From positions 64,001-75,657 of the forward strand of contig JBBHKE010001471.1 of NCBI GenBank assembly GCA_037447655.1: DNA of 11,657 bases, given 5' to 3'. Position 1 is the stretch's first letter. Every line of letters begins with the position of its first letter. Positions 1-7,203 of this stretch are shown in pieces. The position numbers and the translations under genes are program-made. This DNA is from Zygnema cylindricum. Its lineage: Eukaryota; Streptophyta; Zygnematophyceae; Zygnematales; Zygnemataceae. A model generated the notes under the pieces. The model was not told where the DNA came from, ran no database searches, and saw only the letters and a list, made by a program, of their open reading frames with translations.

Positions 1-1080
1 CACTCCTTGATTATTAAGTTACAAAATTGTTAGTATCATCAAACGTGTACGTACGATTATTCAAAACGCCTTATGGACGACGACCCTAAGATGGTACAAA
101 TATTCCCACGTTTTTTGGCCACGGTTTCCCCCCTTCTTACACATATCAATACCGATGTTTACTATAAATTTATCGTTCCAATAGAAGGCACGTCTAATTG
201 TGGCTCCAATGGTCTATGAGTCATTATCATATTCCAAAAAAATCGTGGATCAAAATGGAAAACGTATGATGCGTGTAGTAACATTTCCCTATTCGTCAAT
301 TAACTATTATTTTAATAAAATTGACTTTTTGAGGCGATTCAAGTAAGAGTTTGAAGCTGAGATGGCATGACTTGGCCAGTGGGTTGAAAGATATTAACGC
401 CAAACTTTACTACAATTAAGGTTTTAAGGTGACACAAAATGTGCTTTTGTTTTCACTCATTTTTTGTACAGCGTAACATTTTCTCGTTGCAAGTTCCATT
501 TTGTTGCAAAACGATAGGAAAAATACCTTAGTTTAACCCATGGGCCCTCAACCTTTGGGGGTTATACCGACACCTTGGTAGATGTCCTCACCATGAATTA
601 CTACTCGAGTTGAGAAAAAAATAGTGTAAAAAAATATTTTATGTTATTAACTCTATTTTGGCTTCAACGGCCTGACACTAACAAAAGTATACCCTAATTT
701 ATACACCTAACATTGATTTGGATACACATTCCCGTATTATAACCGCGATATTCTTTGTTAACATATTTGACGCTTGAACATGTGAGAACAAGTTCTCACG
801 ATTTTTCCTTTACTTTATGACTAGGAATCAAATATGAGTGGGCGTTTTTGAGGCGGCGCACTCAATTTCACGTGTAGACGCCTTTAGGTGACACTTGTTT
901 TGTACCTTTTAACGAAACAATGAGCACTTTAAATACAGACCGACACATTTCTTGCATTATATAATATAAAATTAGGCGAAGTTAGAGTAGTTAAAGTCAA
1001 GTAACAGAACTTATCTTAAGGTAAAAAATAAATAGAATTGTTAATTATTTTTTAGGTTCGAGGGTCAAAATTTGAGAGCG
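1..1080. other. AT-rich intergenic DNA, no gene recognised
   Basis: All six frames are broken by frequent stops and I recognise no protein motif, RNA gene or transposon end. A near-perfect 18-bp inverted repeat lies at 782-799. Two short look-alikes of the form AGGTGACAC occur at about 427 and 887. CpG is not obviously depleted here, unlike many methylated plant repeats, but I have not counted it. It is most likely old, decayed intergenic sequence. Confidence 0.6.
782..799. repeat. 18-bp inverted repeat
   Basis: GTGAGAAC and GTTCTCAC are exact reverse complements separated by AA. It could form a small cruciform or bind a dimeric protein. No neighbouring gene gives it a role. Confidence 0.6.
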
Positions 1081-1283
1081 CCAAATTACCGATATCGACG
1101 GTGATAACGATTCACATTGTATTACGACACTTGTCTCCTTTTAGGGGAGGGTTTGCGTGCGAACGCAATCGCATCGGGCGGCGGTGTAGAAATATACTTT
1201 CTAGTTACAAACCCTTGAATGTTTATATCACCGAGAAGCTGCTCCAACAAAAAATTGAAGGCGAGAGCGGCGGCCGAAGACCA

Positions 1284-1500
1284 AGGTCGCAAAATTCATA
1301 ATTTTAGATACCAAAAACTGACTTTTTTTTTTATTCAAAATCTGAACACTTGAAACCCGGCCGGGTTTTGTTACGCTCCTAAAATTTTACTCTTTACTTG
1401 ATTAAAGTTACGAAAAAAAAAAGTTAACCGAAACTCGATTTCTCGCGACTACCCTTACTCGCTTGTACCTTGATAAGTACAAAATTAGTGGTACGTCTCC
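1284..1500 (+). repeat. Dispersed repeat R1, copy 1
   Basis: This stretch matches 3504-3715 in the same orientation with moderate identity by eye. The shared landmarks come in the same order: AAGGTCGCAAA, a T-rich run followed by CAAAATCTGA, a GGCCGGGTT/GACCGGGTT block, GATTTCTCGCGACTA, and AGTACAAAATTA. The family is not recognised. A third, weaker relative of the T-run/CCGACCG part lies near 4488-4562. The short open frame that overlaps its left edge (1101-1301) has no recognisable motif. Confidence 0.6.
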
Positions 1501-1551
1501 CTTATACCTTCTACGATAATATTAAAAAAACAAAAAAAGATAAAAAAAAAA

Positions 1552-1621
1552 CCCTAAACATACGGTCGCGTGGAGAAAACAGGTAGGTGGGGCAACGTGG
1601 ACCCCTAAAAGTTGCAAGATT
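1552..1621 (+). repeat. Direct repeat R2, copy 1
   Basis: It begins with CCCTAAACATACGGTCGCG (1552-1570) and ends with AAAAGTTGCAAGATT (1607-1621). Both landmarks recur in the same order at 1807-1887. An inverted copy of the first 12 bases (GTATGTTTAGGG) lies between the two at 1731-1742, so the locus mixes direct and inverted copies. Confidence 0.7.
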
Positions 1622-1806
1622 CAGTATGGGTATCGAACAAGCCTCCATACAAGTGTGGGACCCGCGGCACCCCTTCGGCACCCCTATTAAACTTCAACAC
1701 CGCGCGCGATCGGGTACGCGAAAAGGGCTTGTATGTTTAGGGTCGTTTATCTTTACTTCAAGTTGTTTTTTTTAATTTTAAAAAACACAAACCATGATAA
1801 AATAAA

Positions 1807-1887
1807 CCCTAAACATACGGTCGCGCGCGGAATACGGGTCACATAGATGCTTTCGGAACCTCAGAATGTGCGAAAAGTTGCAAGATT
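1807..1887 (+). repeat. Direct repeat R2, copy 2
   Basis: The same 19-base start (1807-1825) and 15-base end (1873-1887) as copy 1 are present. The middle is 11 bp longer and diverged. The copy ends just before element C. The two copies could be termini of an unrecognised element or an old ~260-bp duplication. Confidence 0.7.
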
Positions 1888-1901
1888 AGTATTGTATAGT
1901 A

Positions 1902-2099
1902 CAACTTGAATCGTTATTAGCGTATAGAAATTATAAGTGTAAAGAAAAAATTAGCGCCATTCATTCTAATTTAGTGCCAGGAGACGTGGCAGATTTTGGT
2001 CCACGTACCTAAATAGAGTAATTTATTATATTTAAGGTATCAATGTCAAAATTTTGGGGTGCCGATATAGCGTACTAAGGCTAATAAAAAATCATGGTG
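1902..2099 (+). mobile_element. Element C, decayed TIR transposon (~198 bp)
   Basis: The left end CAACTTGAATCGTTATTAGCG is related to the ends of elements D and E. The right end GCTAATAAAAAATCATGGTG is a diverged inverted version. TA flanks both sides (1900-1901 and 2100-2101). The interior carries ATTAGCG and ATTCTAATTTAG motifs like those of its neighbours and has no coding potential. This is the most degraded member of the cluster, so its boundaries are the least certain. Confidence 0.45.
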
Positions 2100-2106
2100 T
2101 ACACTA

Positions 2107-2624
2107 CACCACGAATCGTAATTAGTGTAATGAAAAAATTAGAGTACAAAAACAAAAAATATAAAGTAGAGTAATGAACGTTAATTTATGTGATAGAGCT
2201 TTTTCAACTATGAAGTTTACTCTAATTTATTTAAGTACTCTAATTTGGCACGCTAATCTCCTCTACAGTAAATTAGGTATTCGTACAAAATTTGGAAAAA
2301 CGTACAATTTATCGTTACTATGACGTTTGCACTACGCGGTTTGTTAAAACGCAGTTACATGATAACGGTTTGTATTAAATCATTATTTGTACTTTTTTAC
2401 ATAATAAAGAACAATTTTGCACTGTCGGAGGTCGTCCGTACTCCACACTATTTAAAACAATACTCCACACTATTTAAACCTATATTAGAATTAGAAACGC
2501 TAATTAAACTATACCTTAAATAGAATAATGAAAAAATTAGAATTGTTTACTGTATTTCATGTGATAGAGTCGAAATTTCGAGCGACCAAATTAGAGTAAT
2601 TTAATCTAATTACGATTCGCGGTG
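2107..2624 (+). mobile_element. Element A, non-autonomous TIR transposon (518 bp)
   Basis: The left end starts CACCACGAATCGTAATTA and the right end is its inverted counterpart (TAATTACGATTCGCGGTG), with about 21 of 24 terminal bases matching. TA flanks both sides (2105-2106, 2625-2626). The interior aligns over its whole length with the reverse complement of element B (3853-4354) at roughly 85% identity by eye. Many copies of TTAGAGTA/TACTCTAA in both orientations lie towards the ends, as expected of subterminal transposase-binding motifs. No transposase is encoded. TA flanks fit a Tc1/mariner-type MITE, but I do not recognise the family. Confidence 0.8.
2439..2478 (+). repeat. Copy-specific tandem duplication inside element A
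   Basis: TACTCCACACTATTTAAA occurs at 2439-2456 and again at 2461-2478, a 22-bp period. The matching place in element B has one copy, so the duplication arose in A after the two separated, or was lost from B. Confidence 0.7.
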
Positions 2625-2672
2625 TACAGTACAGTGTAGTACTGTATAGTAATGTACAATACTGTACTGTAG
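2625..2672. repeat. TACTGTA/TACAGTA-rich segment
   Basis: The 48 bases after element A consist mostly of overlapping TACAGTA, TACTGTA and GTAC motifs on both strands. The same motif borders element D on both sides and element E on its left. It may be a preferred target or the remains of excised elements. Confidence 0.5.
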
Positions 2673-2802
2673 TTTTTCGTCGCATGGAAGGAGGAAAGAT
2701 GGGAGCGAAAATGGAAGTCGAACTTGCAATAGTAAAAATTGGAACAGTAACGGTATGATTCGAATTTTGTGTTTTGGAATCGGTTTTTTTATTTATACTG
2801 TA

Positions 2803-2859
2803 CACCACGAATCGCTATTAGCGTTAACAAATGTTTAGTGCTAATAGCGACTCGCGGTG
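2803..2859. mobile_element. Element E, 57-bp mini-transposon
   Basis: CACCACGAATCGCTATTAGC at the left and GCTAATAGCGACTCGCGGTG at the right match as inverted repeats at 18 of 20 positions, leaving only 17 internal bases. TA lies on both sides (2801-2802, 2860-2861). The ends match those of element D more closely than those of A and B (CTATTAGCG rather than TAATTAGAG). It is either an extreme internal-deletion derivative or a pair of ends left by imperfect repair. A transcript would fold into a hairpin. Confidence 0.7.
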
Positions 2860-3007
2860 TAGCGATAGAGAGGTTTGTGAATGCTAAAGAGACAATTTTT
2901 GAATTTTATTGCTTGCAGGTGAGAGAATTCTCAAGAAAGTTGGGACCGAGTATAGAAAGAAAATCGCGAAGCGTGATCGTACAAGGCAAATAATAGAAAG
3001 TACTGTA

Positions 3008-3223
3008 CACTACCAATCGCTATTAGCGTAGAAGTTTTTTTAGCGTATACGAATAATTGCTATTATTAACGCTAGTTGGGATATGAAAATTTTCAAGGAA
3101 ATCACTTACTCTAATTAGAAATTAGGGTTTTCTAATAATAGTATGGAAAATTATATTTGAGAATTTGTGAAAAAATTGGGGGAACCAAATTAGCGTTCAA
3201 TACGCGAATAGCGATTGGCGGTG
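3008..3223. mobile_element. Element D, TIR transposon (216 bp)
   Basis: The left end CACTACCAATCGCTATTAGC pairs with the right end rich in GCGAATAGCGATTGGCGGTG; about 20 of 23 terminal bases match. TA flanks both sides, and the 7-base string TACTGTA lies directly outside both ends (3001-3007 and 3224-3230). Depending on family, that could be a longer target duplication or simply a preferred site. The interior is AT-rich with TACTCTAATTAG motifs and is non-coding. Confidence 0.75.
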
Positions 3224-3286
3224 TACTGTACTGTTATACATCGTGTACATATCGACACATTCGATATCGACATTATCGCTAATTGA

Positions 3287-3384
3287 ACGGTGAGGTTGCA
3301 CGATATAACCGGGGGTAGTTGATTAACGGTCGGTTACGGTTTCGGATAACCGTTTGCGACTTGTGACGGTGAGGTCGCACGATA
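3287..3384 (+). repeat. 19-bp direct repeat pair
   Basis: ACGGTGAGGTTGCACGATA (3287-3305) recurs as ACGGTGAGGTCGCACGATA (3366-3384), one mismatch, 79 bp apart. The 48-bp R3 repeat lies between them. The pair may mark an old tandem duplication. Confidence 0.7.
3313..3360 (+). repeat. Repeat R3, copy 1 (CGGTTAACGG type)
   Basis: These 48 bases match 4581-4628 at about 41 of 48 positions. The core is TTAACGGTCGGT-ACGGTTTCGG followed by ACCGTTTGCGAC. CGGTT-rich repeats of this style are common in plant transposon remnants, but I cannot name the family. Confidence 0.75.
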
Positions 3385-3503
3385 AATCGTTACGGGACGA
3401 ACAAAAACCATAACGATATTTTTGGGGGTGTGACGGGATGGTTTTCGATTTTAACTTCAAAATCAATTTGATACCTAAGCACGAAAATAGAGAATGAAGT
3501 ACC

Positions 3504-3715
3504 AAAGGTCGCAAATGTCAAAATTGTACATAACCGAAACCGACTGATTTTTTTTTCAAAATCTGAGTAGCTGACGCCCGACCGGGTTATGTCATGCTCC
3601 AAAATTGTTAACCGTTAACCGACCGACGTTTACGAAAATAAAATTTAATCGAAACTAGATTTCTCGCGACTAACCGTGCCCGCCCATAACCGGAAAAGTA
3701 CAAAATTAACTAATG
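3504..3715 (+). repeat. Dispersed repeat R1, copy 2
   Basis: This is the partner of 1284-1500, with the same series of landmarks, including GATTTCTCGCGACTA and AGTACAAAATTA. It lies between element D and the 64-bp tandem repeat. It has no coding potential. Confidence 0.6.
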
Positions 3716-3745
3716 TACGACTTATGAATAAGCCAATAATTACGG

Positions 3746-3809
3746 TTTGTCGCGTTCCCTTAGATTTGCGAAATGAATAGTGTTTACTAACGTGTTAGAT
3801 TTGCGACGC
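3746..3809 (+). repeat. 64-bp tandem unit 1 (intact; empty site)
   Basis: The unit starts TTTGTCGCGTTCCCTTAGAT and ends GATTTGCGACGC. The next unit repeats it but is split by element B. Here the corresponding point reads TTTACTAACGTG without interruption, between 3789 and 3790, so this unit shows the pre-insertion sequence. Confidence 0.85.
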
Positions 3810-4376
3810 TTTGTCGGGTTCCCTTAGATTTGCGAAATAAATAGTGTAACTACACCGCGAATCGTAATTAGAGTAAATTACTCTAATTCGGTTGCTCGAA
3901 ATTTCGACTCTATCACATGAAATAGAGTAAATGAATCTAATTTTTTTATTATTCTATTTAAGGTAAAGTTTAATTAGCGTTTTTAATTCTAATATAGTTT
4001 TCCTTTTAAATAGTGTGGAATACGGACGACCTCTGACTGTGCAAAATAGTACTTTATTGAGTAAAAAAGTACAAAAAATGATTTAATATATACTGTTATC
4101 ATGTAAGAGCGTTTTAACAAAGAGCGTAGTGCAAACGTCATAGTGACGATAAACTGTACGTTTTGCCAAATTCTGTACGAATACCTTATTTACAGTAGAG
4201 GATATTAGTGTGCCAAATTAGAGTACTTAAATAAATTAGAGTAAACTTCATAGTTAAAAAAGCTCTATCACATAAATTAGCGTTCATTACTCTAATTGTT
4301 TTTTTTAGTTTTTGTACTCTAATTTTTTCATTACTCTAATTACGATTCGCGGTGAACCGTGTTGGATTTGCGACGC
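3810..4376 (+). repeat. Tandem unit 2, interrupted by element B
   Basis: The left part (3810-3852, 43 bp) matches the first 44 bases of unit 1. The right part (4355-4376, 22 bp) matches the last 20 bases of unit 1 plus two extra bases. The two extra bases fit a 2-bp TA target duplication in which one base has since changed (left TA, right AA). Confidence 0.8.
3853..4354 (-). mobile_element. Element B, non-autonomous TIR transposon (502 bp)
   Basis: The terminal inverted repeats are perfect for 24 bp, starting CACCGCGAATCGTAATTA at the left and ending TAATTACGATTCGCGGTG at the right. It is the same family as element A but reversed, aligned end to end at roughly 85% identity by eye. TTAGAGTA/TACTCTAA motifs are repeated near both ends. 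A short frame shared with A (4141-3989 on the minus strand) differs mostly by amino-acid-changing substitutions, so it is probably not coding. The perfect termini suggest B is the younger or better preserved copy. Confidence 0.85.
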
Positions 4377-4580
4377 TAATCATGATGTCACGTACTTCCA
4401 CGATACCAAAAGAGTATAAAGTACAATAATGTTGGATTGTATGGACAGTACAAATTTTTCATTTTTTTTTTGTTTTTGGTTGACCGATCGTAACCGACCG
4501 TTTTTTTTTCTGGTGAATCAACCGACCGCAACCGCCCGGCCCCCAAAATTTGGCAACCGAATCCGTTCCGGATCCGGCGC
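4377..4580. other. Intergenic, with a weak R1-like block
   Basis: No gene is seen. 4488-4562 has a T run and CCGACCG/CCGCCCGG words resembling part of repeat R1, followed by R3 copy 2. An 85-residue open frame across 4429-4686 is low-complexity and runs through these repeats, so I do not call it. Confidence 0.5.
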
Positions 4581-4628
4581 GGGTGGTCGGTTAACGGTCG
4601 GTCACGGTTTCGGTCGACCGTTTGCGAC
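4581..4628 (+). repeat. Repeat R3, copy 2
   Basis: It matches 3313-3360 at about 41 of 48 positions. It is followed by ~170 bp with repeated ATATCG/CGATA words (to about 4800), a texture seen in old plant repeats. No gene is present. Confidence 0.75.
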
Positions 4629-4884
4629 CTCTGGGAGTAAGTACGGAGTCATTGAGATAATTATCGGACCGATACTCATCGGGTAATTAATCGCAATATA
4701 TTGGCAATAAATCGCGATACTCTCCATACCGATATATCGAGACTGTATATCGATTATCCATTGGTCGAAAACCGTACATATCGGTTATCGGAAAGAGGCT
4801 ACCGATACGCAACATTAGGTCAAAAGAAGAAGGATAGAAGAAAAGAGAGAGAGAGATAATAACCCTAATTAATCTTAGCTGTTT

Positions 4885-4930
4885 CTATTTTTTTTTCTAT
4901 TTTTTTTTCTATTTTTTTTTCTATTTTTTT
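4885..4930 (+). repeat. 12-bp tandem repeat, CTATTTTTTTTT x ~4
   Basis: There are three exact 12-bp units and a fourth of 10 bp. They are followed directly by GCAG, so the stretch imitates a polypyrimidine tract and 3' splice site. No exon is recognisable downstream. Confidence 0.85.
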
Positions 4931-4978
4931 GCAGTTAATGCAGGATGAGGAGAAGGGAGAGGAACAACAATGTTTGTT

Positions 4979-4992
4979 CTGCCACGTGGCAG
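4979..4992. promoter_or_regulatory. 14-bp perfect palindrome containing a G-box
   Basis: CTGCCACGTGGCAG is its own reverse complement and contains CACGTG, the core bound by plant bZIP and bHLH factors. Further CACGTG cores occur at 5275-5280 and 5410-5415. A 10-bp direct repeat, GGCAAGGTAC, follows at about 5000-5020. This could be a promoter-like area, but no gene is seen beside it. Confidence 0.4.
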
Positions 4993-5170
4993 CATTTTGG
5001 CAAGGTACGGCAAGGTACGGTGCCAGAAAGGATGGACTGTAGTACAGTTTTTAGTTTTTCTCAGTGTAGAACTTCAGATCGAAATGTATGAGCCAATAGG
5101 AAGGCTTCGATTAACATTTTCATTCTTATGGTAAATTGTAAATTTTTATTGGTTCTGTGAGTCACATTAA

Positions 5171-5182
5171 AGTGACGTGACG
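5171..5182 (+). promoter_or_regulatory. TGACG-type motif AGTGACGTGACG
   Basis: Two adjoining TGACG words, the core of plant TGA-type bZIP sites, are preceded by GTCACATTAAAGTGAC, itself an inverted repeat (5161-5176), and followed by TGACTCA. The same 12-mer occurs inverted at 5719-5730, and 11 of its bases occur again at 8522-8532. A regulatory role is only inferred. Confidence 0.35.
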
Positions 5183-5215
5183 CTACTGACTCACCTACCT
5201 ACCCCTCTCTCTTAA

Positions 5216-5222
<7 letters not shown>

Positions 5223-5257
<35 letters not shown>

Positions 5258-5267
5258 TTTTTTTTTT
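5223..5267. repeat. Poly-T run (45 bp, one G)
   Basis: There are 34 T, one G, then 10 T. On the minus strand it reads as a poly-A tail, so a retroposon tail was considered. No element body or target duplication was found. Confidence 0.9.
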
Positions 5268-5449
5268 CTGCAAACACGTGTGAACGGAGGTGTTTTTTTT
5301 GGTTTATTTGCTCTAACGGTCAGAATGGTGTTTAAACGTTTTTTCCTTTGACACGTCAGCAGGATTTGTCGGCGGCATTGTCTCGTAGCGTTTTGTTTTT
5401 TTCTGTTTCCACGTGCAGGAGGTGCCGGCATCCATGGGCTTAAGGCTCT

Positions 5450-5687
5450 GGAGGGGGAGGGAGAGGGGGAGGGAGAGGGAGGGGGAGGGAGAGGGGGAGG
5501 GAGAGGGAGGGGGAGGGAGAGGGGGAGGGAGAGGGAGAGGGAGGGTGAGGGAGAGGGAGGGGGAGAGGGGCAGGGGGAGGGAGAGGGAGAGGGAGGGGGA
5601 GGGAGTGGGAGGGGGAGAGGGAGGGGGAGGGAGAGGGAGGGGGAGAGGGAGGGGGAGGGAGAGGGAGGGGGAGAGGGAGAGGGAGGG
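5450..5687 (+). repeat. G-rich GGGAGG/GGGAGA minisatellite
   Basis: About 238 bases are almost entirely G and A, made of interleaved GGGAGG, GGGAGA and GGGGGAGGGAGA words. Dozens of G3+ runs are separated by single A or AGA, so the strand is a very strong G-quadruplex candidate. The mirror-like purine tract could also form a triplex. Open frames across it (Arg/Gly/Glu-rich one way, Pro/Leu/Ser-rich the other) are by-products of the repeat. Confidence 0.95.
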
Positions 5688-6242
5688 TTTTCAAGAGTTT
5701 TCTCTGCAGCCTTTCCGTCGTCACGTCACTGTTTTTTTTGGCTGTATCGGTGTTTTTTTCGTTCCCAAGTATGGTCTAACAAATATTTGAATACAATATA
5801 TGCCATTTTTCTGTCTTTTAGTGCGAAAAGTATTGTTTTTTTTTTGTATTTTTTTTTATAATTTTAGTTTTAGTTTTAGTTTTAATTTTAATGCTCGCTA
5901 TAATTGGTCGTTTGAAATTAAAATTTTCTGATGATGACTTTTGTTCTCTCTTAAGATTTTTCAAAAAGCGATTTGTCGTTTAGTGTAGATTTTTCAAAAG
6001 TACAGTAGCCTTCAAAACTTAAATTATAATGGATTTTCCAAAAAAAATTGTCAACGGGTATATTTCTCTCTTTTCCTTCAAGCTGCCAAAAAATCGGTTT
6101 TAGTTGTGTCGAAAAAACCGTTTTTTCCTTTCATTTAGTTTATTCTATTTTCAAAATGTCACCATAAAACTGATGCAGCATGGAACACCAAATATGGCGA
6201 GGATTGTATGGAAACAAAACCCAATGTATGAGGGAAGGAATA
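5688..6242. other. AT-rich intergenic DNA
   Basis: No gene is seen. It holds the inverted TGACG motif at 5719-5730, several T runs and the hexamer repeat at 5862-5891. Confidence 0.5.
5862..5891 (+). repeat. Hexamer repeat (TTTTAG)3(TTTTAA)2
   Basis: Five 6-bp units lie in tandem. It resembles but does not match plant telomere repeats, as it lacks the GGG. It is probably an ordinary microsatellite. Confidence 0.85.
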
Positions 6243-6366
6243 CCCTAAAATAGGGGAAGGGGGGGGAAGAGGGGAAGGGGGGAAGGGGGAGGGGGAGGGA
6301 GGGGGAATGCCCTATAATAGGGGAAGGGGAGGGGGGGGGGGGGAAGAAGGGGGAGGGGGGAAGAAG
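6243..6366 (+). repeat. Second G-rich tract with a 67-bp internal duplication
   Basis: Two halves each begin with CCCTA..ATAGGGGAAGGGG (6243 and 6310). The second start contains the perfect inverted repeat CCCTAT-A-ATAGGG. The rest is G runs with GGAAG spacers, again favouring G-quadruplexes. The Pro-rich minus-strand frame here is a low-complexity artefact. Confidence 0.85.
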
Positions 6367-7025
6367 TTCTGAATTACAGGATTGGCAGTAAGTGGGGGTG
6401 AGGGGTCGAGACGTCAGAGTCAAACATGGGTTTGCGTTTACCATGAATCACAAAAACATGCGCTTGGCTCTTTGTGGCGGAAGGTTCGGCAATCACTTTT
6501 TTCGGGGATTTTTTTGATTTTTTTTTGTGGGTTTTTGTTATTTTTTTGGGAGTTCTTGGGATGTTTTCTGGAATTTTTAGCAATTTTTTTTTGTGGGTTC
6601 CTGTGATATTCTGGGATTTTTTTGGGGATATTATCAAATGGTTAAGCTGTTAAGAATCCTCTAGGTGGATTCAGTTGGGGGCACTTTTTAACGAGTCCTA
6701 AAAGTACCTTAAGAAAAATGCCATTTTTGACATTTCAAATATGTTTTAGCAATAGCGACGACAGAAACTGATAACACATAATTGTGAAAGAAAGGAAAAA
6801 AAAACTAATGATCACTTTCTAATAGTCTTCCCCATTGGTCCACACTCGAGTCAACTTTTGCCTCATATCCTCCCGATGACAATTAGGCTAGGCGTCGATC
6901 CGGGGTTTAAAGCACAAACTATAAGGGTTTAAATAACTTTTCCGTAACACTCTTTTTTTGTCTGATAAGAAACATGATTCCTTTTACCTTTCGTGGTTGT
7001 TGCTACTTTGGATGTCTTTGTTTTC
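6367..7025. other. Intergenic, low-complexity T/G stretch; no gene seen
   Basis: 6495-6630 is a run of T blocks broken by GGG/GTGGG words, which produces spurious Phe-rich and Lys-rich frames. 6640-6960 is ordinary AT-rich sequence. TTGGTCCACACT at about 6836 shares GTCCACACT with the 29-bp array. Confidence 0.5.
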
Positions 7026-7118
7026 CATGCCATTTTTTCTCTTTGTTCATTTCTTTCGCTTTGCTTTTTCTTTTTGCTTTTCCTGTTTGCTTCTCCTTTT
7101 TGCTTTTCCGTTTTGCTT
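7026..7118 (+). repeat. Degenerate TTTGCTTTTC pyrimidine repeat
   Basis: Repeated TTTGCTTTT, TTTGCTTCT and TTTGCTTTTCC words form an imperfect ~11-17-bp tandem. Three frames here look like membrane or Lys-rich peptides only because of this composition. Confidence 0.65.
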
Positions 7119-7203
7119 TTTTCCCCCCACATGTAGTTTTTCAATTTTGGCATTGCCGCCCTTTTTCATATCCATGGACTCAGATGGTTTATGGTGTTCT
7201 GTT

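Noticed and set aside
1101-1301. 66-residue open frame
   Set aside because: No motif, overlaps a dispersed repeat, and has no splice or promoter context.
2320-2523. 67-residue open frame in element A, with an aligned start in element B (4141-3989, minus strand)
   Set aside because: The B version stops after 50 codons, the differences are mostly amino-acid changing, and there is no motif. Conservation is explained by the shared transposon.
4885-4934. 3' splice acceptor (T-rich tract plus GCAG)
   Set aside because: The tract is a 12-bp tandem repeat and no coding exon follows it.
5223-5267. Poly-A tail of a minus-strand LINE or SINE
   Set aside because: No retroposon body or A/B box promoter was seen upstream on the minus strand, and no target duplication.
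5413-5790. 125-residue Arg/Gly/Glu-rich frame and its Pro-rich opposite-strand partner
   Set aside because: Both are translations of the G/A minisatellite; the lack of stops follows from the composition.
6151-6637. Pro-rich and Lys-rich minus-strand frames and a Phe-rich plus-strand frame
   Set aside because: They arise from the G-rich block and the T/G low-complexity stretch; no domain and no supporting context.
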